Source of the DNA: Streptococcus mitis
Lineage (GTDB): Bacteria; Bacillota; Bacilli; Lactobacillales; Streptococcaceae
NCBI GenBank assembly: GCA_001914195.1
Contig: MKYF01000036.1
Span: forward strand, 1-54,005
DNA length: 54,005 bases
Direction of reading: 5' to 3'
The position numbers were made by a program, and so were the translations under genes. Below the pieces are notes generated by a model. It was not told where the DNA came from. It saw only the letters and a list, made by a program, of their open reading frames with translations, and ran no database searches. The first letter of the stretch is position 1; each line of letters opens with the position of its first letter. Below are positions 1-7,075 of the stretch, piece after piece.

Positions 1-16
1 TAATAAATACAAAATA

Positions 17-55
17 ACCGAGGAATTCGCTCAAATTAACGAGAGATTCCTCGGT
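17..55. terminator. Hairpin at left window edge
   Basis: A 10-bp perfect inverted repeat (17-26 with 46-55) encloses a 19-nt loop and is followed on the plus strand by TTTTCATTT. It looks like an intrinsic terminator, probably for a gene that lies left of the window. It could also act as a backup for minus-strand transcripts leaving ritR. Confidence 0.5.
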
Positions 56-173
56 TTTCATTTCATTAAAAGTAAGAGGCCTATTTTTTCAGTGGACTCT
101 GGTTAAAGTAGTACCTTTTTTTTATTATTTTCATTAGACCTATCCTCCATCTGCATGTCAATATATATAACAC

Positions 174-211
174 CCCTCAAAAAAAGCAGTTACTCAACTG
201 AAACTGCTTTC
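174..211 (-). terminator. Terminator after ritR
   Basis: On the minus strand AAAGCAGTT (complement of 202-210) pairs with AACTGCTTT (complement of 183-191) and is followed directly by a run of seven T. This is a Rho-independent terminator placed right after the ritR stop codon, closing the gnd-ritR transcript. Confidence 0.75.
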
Positions 212-900
212 TATTCTTGCATAGTGTAACCAACACCACGCACGGTTTTAATGTAGCTTTTTTGACCTTTTACATCAAGCTTGCTACGTAGATAACGGAT
301 ATAGACATCCACGATATTAGTTTCGGTCGCACTTTCATACTTCCAGACACTTTCCAACAACTGCTCACGAGTCAGAACTTTCTTGTTTCCCATAAGAGTA
401 GCCAAAAGGTCATACTCACGACGGGTCAGAGCAATCATTTCCTCGCCACGATAAACGGTATGATGCTCTACATCCATACGCAGATTGCGGTAAGACGTTG
501 GAACCTTCATCTGACTACAGTGTTGGTCGATGAAGTCCCGACCTCGGAAAATCGCTGAAATACGAGCCACCAAATTGTCAATAATAACTGGCTTATAAAT
601 GTAAGAAACAGCAAAACGCTGGATGGACTCAATCTGATCTTGCAATTCTTCACGATGGTCCAAGACCATGATGACCGATGCTGGCTTAGTCCGACTCAGC
701 TTATCTGCAAAATCCTGGGCTGTCATATCCCCCAGATGAGCATTCAATAAAATCAAGTCATAGTCTGTTTGAAGAGCCATGGAGAGGGCTTTTTGCCCCT
801 CCTCAACCTGATCAACTCGGTATTGCTCTTTTTGGAGTTCCAAACTTAAAAAATGAGCTAGATTTCGTTCTTTCTCAAGTAATAAAATCCGTTTCCCCAT
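211..900 (-). CDS. ritR: Orphan response regulator RitR (iron transport repressor)
   Basis: This 229-aa OmpR/PhoB-type regulator has a receiver domain (about 1-118) and a C-terminal winged-helix DNA-binding domain (about 135-229, with TRREYDLLATL and TVRGVGYTM). In pneumococcus RitR represses the piu iron-uptake genes and protects against peroxide. The phosphoacceptor aspartate is replaced by Asn53, and Cys128 in the linker (DQHCSQ) is present. Both are hallmarks of RitR, which senses redox state through that cysteine instead of being phosphorylated by a kinase. No histidine kinase lies next to it. It starts 11 nt after gnd, with an AGG ribosome site, so gnd and ritR probably share a transcript. 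The receiver half differs visibly from the pneumococcal sequence I remember, which points to S. mitis or a relative. Confidence 0.93.
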   Translation of the reverse strand: MGKRILLLEKERNLAHFLSLELQKEQYRVDQVEEGQKALSMALQTDYDLILLNAHLGDMTAQDFADKLSRTKPASVIMVLDHREELQDQIESIQRFAVSYIYKPVIIDNLVARISAIFRGRDFIDQHCSQMKVPTSYRNLRMDVEHHTVYRGEEMIALTRREYDLLATLMGNKKVLTREQLLESVWKYESATETNIVDVYIRYLRSKLDVKGQKSYIKTVRGVGYTMQE

Positions 901-911
901 GGCAGACCTAC

Positions 912-2336
912 TTATTTTTCGTCATACCAAGAGTAGTGGAAGGTTCCTTCTTTGTCTTTACGTTGGTAAGTGTGAGCACCAAAGTAGTCACGTTGCGCTT
1001 GGATCAAGTTAGCTGGAAGGTCAGCTGAACGGTAGCTATCAAAGTAAGTGATAGCTGCTGAGAAGGTTGGTACTGGCACACCAGCTTGAACAGCAAGAGC
1101 TACGATATCACGCACTGCTTGTTGGTACTTAGCAGTAACATCCAAGAAGTATTCATCCAAAAGAAGGTTAGCAAGGTCTGCATCACGGTTGTAAGCATCT
1201 GTAATCTTTTGCAAGAAACGAGAACGGATGATACAACCATCACGCCAGATAGATGCGATGTCTGCAAATGGCAAGTTCCAGTTATTTTCTTTAGAAGCTA
1301 CACGCAATTGAGCAAAACCTTGTGCGTATGAAATGATTTTTGAGAAGTAAAGGGCTTGACGGATTTTTTCAATCAACTCAGCCTTGTCTCCTTCAAATTT
1401 GAAGGCAGCTGGTTTTGGAAGAACCTTGCTAGCATGCACGCGTTCTTCTTTGTAAGTAGAGATATAGCGTGCAAATACTGATTCAGTGATGAGTGACAAT
1501 GGCACACCAAGGTCAAGAGATGATTGGCTAGTCCATTTACCAGTTCCCTTGTTACCTGCAGCATCAAGGATATAGTCTACGATTGGTCCATCTTGACCTT
1601 CATCGTCTTTACGGCTCAAGATATCAGCTGTGATTTCGATCAAGTAGCTGTCCAATTCACCCTTGTTCCACTCAGTAAAGATTTCAGCCATATCTTCTGC
1701 AGAAAGGCCTAGCAAGTGTTGCATCAAGTCATAGCTTTCTGCGATCAATTGCATATCACCATACTCGATACCGTTGTGAACCATTTTCACATAGTGACCA
1801 GCTCCATCAGGACCGATGTAAGTCACACATGGTTTGCCATCTTCTGGCGCTTTAGCTGAGATTTCTTCAAGAACATCCGCAACCAATTCGTAGGCCTCTT
1901 TTTGTCCACCAGGCATGATAGAAGGACCTTCAAGGGCACCTTTTTCACCACCAGAAACCCCAGTACCAATAAAGTTGATACCTGAGTTTGCCAATTCTTC
2001 ATTACGACGGATTGTATCTTTGTAGAAAGTATTTCCGCCGTCAATCAAGATATCACCCTTGTCAAGGTGTGGAAGAAGGGCTTGGATAGTAGCATCTGTA
2101 CCAGGTCCAGCTTGAACCATAAGCATAATACGACGAGGTTTTTCGATTGAGTTTACAAAACTTTCCACGTCATAGCTTGGTACAAAGTTCTTTTCAGGAT
2201 GGCAAGCAATCACATCTTCAGTTTTTTCTTTACTACGGTTGTAAATAGCAACTGTGTAACCACGAGATTCAATATTAAGGGCAAGGTTACGACCCATTAC
2301 GGCCATACCTACGACACCAAAGTTAGCTTTTGTCAT
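912..2336 (-). CDS. gnd: 6-phosphogluconate dehydrogenase, decarboxylating
   Basis: This 474-aa protein is the normal length for Gnd, the oxidative pentose phosphate enzyme that converts 6-phosphogluconate and NADP+ to ribulose 5-phosphate, CO2 and NADPH. The N-terminus has the Rossmann dinucleotide site (GVVGMAVMGRNLA, about 8-20) with NRS after the second strand, as in NADP-dependent forms. ILIDGGNTFY and the substrate/catalytic signature HNGIEYGDMQLI are intact. A GAGGAG ribosome site precedes the ATG, and an AT-rich extended -10-like TGATAAAAT lies just upstream, so it may have its own promoter between mapZ and gnd. The pairing with ritR links NADPH supply with a redox-sensing regulator. 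Confidence 0.97.
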   Translation of the reverse strand: MTKANFGVVGMAVMGRNLALNIESRGYTVAIYNRSKEKTEDVIACHPEKNFVPSYDVESFVNSIEKPRRIMLMVQAGPGTDATIQALLPHLDKGDILIDGGNTFYKDTIRRNEELANSGINFIGTGVSGGEKGALEGPSIMPGGQKEAYELVADVLEEISAKAPEDGKPCVTYIGPDGAGHYVKMVHNGIEYGDMQLIAESYDLMQHLLGLSAEDMAEIFTEWNKGELDSYLIEITADILSRKDDEGQDGPIVDYILDAAGNKGTGKWTSQSSLDLGVPLSLITESVFARYISTYKEERVHASKVLPKPAAFKFEGDKAELIEKIRQALYFSKIISYAQGFAQLRVASKENNWNLPFADIASIWRDGCIIRSRFLQKITDAYNRDADLANLLLDEYFLDVTAKYQQAVRDIVALAVQAGVPVPTFSAAITYFDSYRSADLPANLIQAQRDYFGAHTYQRKDKEGTFHYSWYDEK

Positions 2337-2411
2337 TTGACACTCCTCTTGTTTAATTTGTTTTATTTTATCATTTTTACTTTTGAAAAGAAAGAATTTT
2401 GTAACGACTGC

Positions 2412-3818
2412 TTAGTAGTCCAAGTCATCCGCATGTCCAGAACCATTTCCAACAAAGTATCCTGTCTTACAGTTAAGGGTAAAGAGATAGGTTCCATCTG
2501 GCTTGTAGAGGTTGTAATAACCATTACCATTAACAATATTGACACGTTCGATAATGTATTGGTTACCAGTGATATAACCACGTGAACGTGAAGTCGCTAG
2601 TATTTTTTCTAAGACGCCATCTGCAAAATCCCAGGCAGAGTTGTTACTATCATCAATAGCAGACTGATTATAGGGAACACGACTCGCACTTCTTTGAACA
2701 GCAACCCCTGCACTTGATATACCCATATTGACTTCACTGCGACTACTTCTAGTCTCATTTGAACTACTTGGTTTTGTCTCACTAGTCGTATTTGAACTTG
2801 CTTGACTAGAGTTTGAACTGCTAGTTTGACTTGAACTTGAGCTAGAAACACTTGTTTGCTGGCTCTTACCAAGGCTAATAGCCTTATCTAGCACTTTATC
2901 AATCTCAGTATTGCCAGTTTTAATATCCGTAAATTTAGCATCCGATTTGGCTTTGGCATTGGTATCCAGAACACCATCCACAATAGCTGGTTTTTCAAAT
3001 TGAGCGTTGACATCTTGAATGGCCTTGATTTGCGTTGCTAGACTATCATACTTAGATTTGGCAAGAGCATGTTCACGACTACCTTCCAACTTATCAAGCA
3101 AGGTTTTGAGTTGACTCAGTTTATCAAACTGGCTATTCTTCAAAGCTGTTTTATTGCTATCAGTGTAGAAGGCATCGTATTGGCTATTGAAATCTTCTAA
3201 AATCGGCTGAATATTCTGCTCACTAGACGATGATTGAGCATTTTGGATTTCCTGTGTTGAGCGATTCACTTGACGGTAAACATAATAAGCAGTTCCAAGG
3301 ATAAGAAGCGCTAAGGTTACTAGAATACCATAAATCACCCATTTCTTCTTATTTTTTTCATCTTCACTATCTGGAACTCGAGAAAGTATTGGAACCTCTT
3401 CTCCTTCAAACAATTGTACTTCTTCAGTCTCAAACTCTTCGACAGGGGGAACTTCTGAATCGCGTATGAATTCTAAATCATCGAACTGATTCATGTCATC
3501 TTCTTGTACTGAGGACTCAACTTCTGTCTCCTCCCGAATCTCTTGAAGCAAATCATCAAGAGTCGAGGTAACAGCTACCTCTTCTTTTTCGATTAACTCC
3601 TCTTTTTTGTATTGGCGAGTCGCAAACTTATCTGCTTCGATTTCATCTTTGTGTTGTTTGACATACTTGTCCAAAATGGAATCCTCAGGCAAGACTCCTG
3701 CTTCCACTTCCTCATTTTTACGAATAGCTTGACCAACTGTTAGCTCTTTTGCTTCATCAAAATCAAATTGCGGTTCTTGACCTTCTTTTTTATGACGATT
3801 TCGTCTTTTTTTACTCAT
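2412..3818 (-). CDS. mapZ: Mid-cell-anchored protein MapZ (LocZ), division-site marker
   Basis: This is a bitopic membrane protein of 468 aa. It has an acidic, charged cytoplasmic N-terminus (1-158), one transmembrane helix (about 160-181), an extracellular helical region (about 185-320), a Ser/Thr-rich linker (about 325-365) and a conserved C-terminal domain ending in GHADDLDY. MapZ binds FtsZ through its N-terminus and peptidoglycan through its outer domain, and positions the division ring in streptococci. The first ~70 residues, the extracellular core and the C-terminal domain look strongly conserved relative to pneumococcus. The stretch at about 75-180 is different. Thr67, one of the reported StkP phosphorylation sites, is present, whereas position 78 is Lys. 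It lies 12 nt downstream of the methyltransferase gene, probably in one transcript. Confidence 0.93.
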   Translation of the reverse strand: MSKKRRNRHKKEGQEPQFDFDEAKELTVGQAIRKNEEVEAGVLPEDSILDKYVKQHKDEIEADKFATRQYKKEELIEKEEVAVTSTLDDLLQEIREETEVESSVQEDDMNQFDDLEFIRDSEVPPVEEFETEEVQLFEGEEVPILSRVPDSEDEKNKKKWVIYGILVTLALLILGTAYYVYRQVNRSTQEIQNAQSSSSEQNIQPILEDFNSQYDAFYTDSNKTALKNSQFDKLSQLKTLLDKLEGSREHALAKSKYDSLATQIKAIQDVNAQFEKPAIVDGVLDTNAKAKSDAKFTDIKTGNTEIDKVLDKAISLGKSQQTSVSSSSSSQTSSSNSSQASSNTTSETKPSSSNETRSSRSEVNMGISSAGVAVQRSASRVPYNQSAIDDSNNSAWDFADGVLEKILATSRSRGYITGNQYIIERVNIVNGNGYYNLYKPDGTYLFTLNCKTGYFVGNGSGHADDLDY

Positions 3819-3830
3819 GAGTATCCCTTT

Positions 3831-4988
3831 CTATTTTACCTCTTGCCGTTTAACACGCTGACCAAAATATTGATACAGATCCACTTTCAAGGTTCCGTTG
3901 TATAACTTACGCTTCTTATCTGCTTGGCTACCATACTTGCTTTCAAAGGCTTCATCACTAGTCAGGATAAATTTGCTCCAAGTTTTCAGTGGTGCAAATA
4001 CTTGCCCCATCTCAGCATAGAGCTTGGTAACTCCTGCATCATCTGATAAACGTTCTCCATAAGGCGGATTGGAGATAATCACGCCATTGATTTTATCAGA
4101 ACGTAAATCCTGCACGCGCATCTGCTTAAAAGTAATGTCTCCTGCAACACCAGCTGCCTGAGCATTGGCCTTAGCAATTTCCACCATGCGAGCATCAATA
4201 TCACAGCCCATGATATCCAACTCAAGCTCACGGTCTACTTTTTTAGCCGCTTCTGTGCGCACTTCTTGAATCAAGCGATCGCTGATCCAGTTCCATTCCT
4301 CAAATGCAAAAGAGCGACGAAGACCAGGCGCCATCTTTCGAGCAATCATGACTGCCTCAATACAGAAAGTCCCCGAACCACAGGTCGGATCAATCAAAGG
4401 CTTGTCTGGATACCAGTTAGAAAGTTGTAAAATGGCTGCCGCCATGTTTTCCTTGATAGGGGCTCCCCCTTTTTCGGTACGATAGCCACGTTTAAAGAGG
4501 CTAGACCCTGTCGTATCAATCATGACAGTTGCTATGTCTTTGAGAATAGAGACCTCAATCTTAAACTCTGGGCCATTCTCCATCAGAGGAACACCTTCTG
4601 GGCGGGCGTAGTGTTTCTGCAATTTCTTGACAACAGCTTTCTTAGAAATAGCCTGAACACTGGGCTCATTGTGAAGTTTGGACTTAACACATTTAGCTTT
4701 GGCAATCGGGAACCGAGCTCCGAGTGGTAAATAATGTTCCCAATCTAAAGCGAAAACTCCCTGAAACAGTTCCTCAAAAGTCTTAGCAGGGAAAGTTCCT
4801 ACGATAATCTTGATACGATCTGCTGCCCGAAGCCACAGGTTGGTTTCGATAATAGCTCTGACGTCTCCTTGAAAACGAACACGACCGTTTTCAACCTGAC
4901 AATCGTAGCCCAACTCTCGCACTTCTCGTCCCACAACAGCTTCAAGACCTGCTGCCACAGTTGCAATTAAATTAAATTCTTTTTTCAT
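3831..4988 (-). CDS. THUMP-domain 23S rRNA guanine-N2 methyltransferase (RlmL-like)
   Basis: This 385-aa class I RNA methyltransferase has an N-terminal ferredoxin-like/THUMP region (about 1-160) and a SAM-binding methylase domain (about 165-385). The motifs PTCGSGTFCIEA (SAM loop) and NPPYGERL (catalytic NPPY) are intact. The family includes the N-terminal half of E. coli RlmL (m2G2445 of 23S rRNA), often mis-annotated as an adenine-specific DNA methylase. The exact target base is an inference. The Shine-Dalgarno is weak: AAAGG lies about 16 nt from the ATG, with a short hairpin between. No nearby in-frame Met is better. It is followed closely by mapZ. Confidence 0.88.
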   Translation of the reverse strand: MKKEFNLIATVAAGLEAVVGREVRELGYDCQVENGRVRFQGDVRAIIETNLWLRAADRIKIIVGTFPAKTFEELFQGVFALDWEHYLPLGARFPIAKAKCVKSKLHNEPSVQAISKKAVVKKLQKHYARPEGVPLMENGPEFKIEVSILKDIATVMIDTTGSSLFKRGYRTEKGGAPIKENMAAAILQLSNWYPDKPLIDPTCGSGTFCIEAVMIARKMAPGLRRSFAFEEWNWISDRLIQEVRTEAAKKVDRELELDIMGCDIDARMVEIAKANAQAAGVAGDITFKQMRVQDLRSDKINGVIISNPPYGERLSDDAGVTKLYAEMGQVFAPLKTWSKFILTSDEAFESKYGSQADKKRKLYNGTLKVDLYQYFGQRVKRQEVK

Positions 4989-5024
4989 GTTACAGTCTTA
5001 CAAGACCTTTCTATATGTCCACTT

Positions 5025-5062
5025 TAAAAAATGAGGTTGAGAAAATTTCTCAGCCCCAACCT
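5025..5062 (-). terminator. Terminator of the RNase P RNA gene
   Basis: On the minus strand GGCTGAGAAA pairs with TTTTCTCAACC and is followed by TCATTTTTT. It sits immediately 3' of the RNase P RNA. Confidence 0.75.
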
Positions 5063-5466
5063 ATATGCAATTTTCTATAAGCCATGTTTTGTTCCAGAAG
5101 TGACTAGGACCACTTCCTTCGATAATCATCTGTCTACCACTAGCAGCTCTAGCTGATAGCAGTCAGAATACTACGTTCGTTTCCGCGTACTCCATGCCCC
5201 GACCAAAATTTGGGTTGCTAGCTTGAGGGGTTTACCGCGTTCCACTCTCTCTGTTTCCAGAAAGACTCCGTCACTGTGGCACTTTCAAGCCTACTCTGGC
5301 CTATCCAAGGACTTAGCCATTTCAACTGCCGTAACGATTTCTCGTCCCTAGGCTTATGGTTTCGCCTAGCACAAACACTACAGGCATCACAGCCTGTGCT
5401 AGCATGGACTTTCCTCATGAGAAGCAATTCTCCTCACGCGATTATCCAAAAATTGCATGTAACAAG
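5063..5466 (-). ncRNA. rnpB: RNase P RNA, type B
   Basis: This gene encodes the catalytic RNA of RNase P, which trims tRNA 5' ends. The 5' end contains GAGGAAAGTCCATGC (P4 region, about 5401-5417 complement) and the 3' part contains the invariant ACAGATGATTATCGA-like block (about 5127-5141 complement). The first helix pairs ATGCAATTTTTGG at the 5' end with AAAATTGCAT at the 3' end (5065-5074 complement), which closes the molecule. The length of about 400 nt and the absence of a supported reading frame fit the type-B RNA of Firmicutes. It lies between gpsB and the methyltransferase gene, as in pneumococcus. The end points are accurate to a few bases only. Confidence 0.93.
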
Positions 5467-5473
5467 ACCTGAA

Positions 5474-5815
5474 TTACAAATCAGTATTGTCTAAAATTTG
5501 TTTACCGAATACTTCTTTTTCAAGACGATTCAAGCGTTTCAAAATATCAAAATTCGTCATAGAAGATGAAGCAGCCACATCAATTGGATCTGGGTGACTA
5601 GGACTTGGAGCCGAACTCACTTGCGGTTTACGAGTTAATTCTTCCTTCAAATCCGCAATCTCCTGACGAAGTGACTTAACCAAGGCAGCATAGGTTTCAT
5701 AGTCCTTGATGACATCGTCTAAAAACTCATCAACTTCTACCTTGCTATACCCACGAACTTCACGTCCAAACTCTTGTTCAAAAATATCTTTTGCTGAAAA
5801 AATAATACTTGTCAT
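5474..5815 (-). CDS. gpsB: Cell-division regulator GpsB (DivIVA-like)
   Basis: This 113-aa coiled-coil cytoplasmic protein coordinates septal and peripheral wall synthesis in streptococci and interacts with penicillin-binding proteins, MreC and StkP. The N-terminal DivIVA-type lipid-binding/dimer domain ([18 protein letters not shown], then VDEFLDDVI) is intact. A Pro/Ser linker (about 65-80) follows, then the C-terminal trimer helix ([18 protein letters not shown]). I place the start at the internal ATG (MTSIIF) because GGAGAG lies four bases before it, while the upstream ATG has no ribosome site. Confidence 0.94.
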
Positions 5816-5844
5816 GTCTCTCTCCATTCTCGCTTGCTAGTATT

Positions 5845-5874
5845 ATTATATAAAAAAAGGCAAACAAAAATCAA
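5845..5874 (-). promoter_or_regulatory. gpsB promoter
   Basis: On the minus strand TTGATT (complement of 5869-5874) and TATAAT (complement of 5845-5850) are separated by 18 bp, about 30 bp upstream of the gpsB start. Confidence 0.55.
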
Positions 5875-5884
5875 GGTCAAAGCT

Positions 5885-6412
5885 TCAATTTTCGGAAAAA
5901 TTTTCAGCAAGTTCATTTAATTGATCAAATGTTAATCTCTTTATAAAATAGTCCTCTTGATTTTTCATCTTTTGGTAAAAATAAGCTAGTTTCGTTTCAT
6001 TTTCTTCATCATAAAAAAGATAGGAACTAGTCGTGTTTTCCAGCAAAAACTGCTGGTAATCTCTTAACTGCCCCTTGTGCTCATAGCGAGGATAAGCATA
6101 TTTGACAAAGTCTACCTGCTTAAAACGACTCAGTTTCATCTGATTGCCTTCATTCCAATTTTCCCCATGGGTTTCAAAAGCAAAAATGGTGGCCAACTGG
6201 AAACCGTACTCGGTTTTCATCTCCTGAGCAACCTCTAAAACCCAATATTCAAAACCCAAACTTCCTGTAAACACAAGCCAAGACACCCCATCTGCTGCCA
6301 TAGCCTCTAAATCTTTACGTATTGCTTTTTTTATCAATTTAAGACGAGGATCCTTATCAGAAAACAAACCCAAATCAAAAGCAGAATAGCCCAAAACCAA
6401 AGCTGTAGCCAT
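5885..6412 (-). CDS. UPF0398 (DUF1273) family protein
   Basis: This 175-aa cytoplasmic protein belongs to the family named for B. subtilis YpsA, which has a Rossmann-like fold related to SLOG/nucleotide-binding proteins. Its biochemical role is not established, although links to cell division have been reported in Bacilli. The start is at the [10 protein letters not shown] methionine, which has AGAAAGGG seven bases upstream. The 28 codons that could extend it lie in the divergent promoter region. It is transcribed away from recU. The same order (rnpB, gpsB, this gene, recU, pbp1A) is conserved in pneumococcus and the order recU-ponA in other Firmicutes. Confidence 0.85.
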
Positions 6413-6437
6413 TTTTAACCCTTTCTGTGCAAATTTA

Positions 6438-6446
6438 TGGTATAAT
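6438..6446 (+). promoter_or_regulatory. Extended -10 promoter of recU-pbp1A
   Basis: TGGTATAAT is a perfect extended -10 element, 33 bp before the recU ATG. No good -35 is visible, which is normal for extended -10 promoters in streptococci. Confidence 0.65.
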
Positions 6447-6478
6447 AGAGTGATGTTATTGTACCAATAAGGAGAATT

Positions 6479-7075
6479 ATGGTCAACTATCCACATAAAC
6501 TTTCATCACAAAAAAGACAACCATCTCTTTCTCAACCCAAAAATTTCGCAAATCGAGGAATGTCTTTTGAAAAGATGATCAATGCTACCAACGACTACTA
6601 TTTGTCTCAGGGCTTGGCTGTTATACACAAGAAACCAACTCCTATTCAAATCGTACGAGTGGACTATCCACAACGAAGTCGTGCCAAGATTGTTGAAGCC
6701 TATTTTCGACAAGCTTCAACGACGGACTATTCTGGCGTTTATAATGGATATTACATCGACTTTGAAGCCAAGGAAACAAAACAAAAACGTGCGATTCCGA
6801 TGAAAAATTTTCATCCACATCAGATTCAGCATATGGAACAAGTCCTTGCCCAACAAGGAATCTGCTTTGTCCTTCTTCACTTTTCTTCTCAGCAAGAAAC
6901 CTACTTATTGCCGGCATTCGATTTGATTCGCTTCTATCATCAAGATAAGGGACAAAAATCAATGCCACTTGGATATATTCGAGAATATGGATATGAAATC
7001 AAGGCTGGTGCCTTCCCTCAAATTCCCTATCTCAATGTTATCAAAGAACATTTATTAGGTGGTAAAACAAGATGA
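6479..7075 (+). CDS. recU: Holliday junction resolvase RecU
   Basis: This 198-aa protein resolves four-way DNA junctions in recombinational repair and chromosome segregation. The nuclease core shows the PD-(D/E)xK-like motif: D and Y in [10 protein letters not shown], then DFEAKETK about 15 residues later. [12 protein letters not shown] and FVLLHF are also typical of the family. The ATG follows AAGGAG with good spacing. The stop overlaps the pbp1A start (ATGA), so the two are translationally coupled. The recU-pbp1 pairing is conserved across Firmicutes. Confidence 0.95.

Noticed and set aside
2820..2850. Serine-codon-rich tract of mapZ as a possible tandem repeat or CRISPR-like element
   Set aside because: It is a low-complexity coding region (Ser/Thr linker) with no regular unit and no spacers; no CRISPR array occurs in the window.
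5218..5494. Two overlapping reading frames on opposite strands of 69 and 72 codons
   Set aside because: They lie inside the RNase P RNA gene, have no ribosome site and encode nothing recognisable.
5815..6496. Longer N-termini for gpsB and for the UPF0398 gene
   Set aside because: The upstream codons lack ribosome sites and, for the UPF0398 gene, run through the recU promoter; the shorter starts agree with family length.
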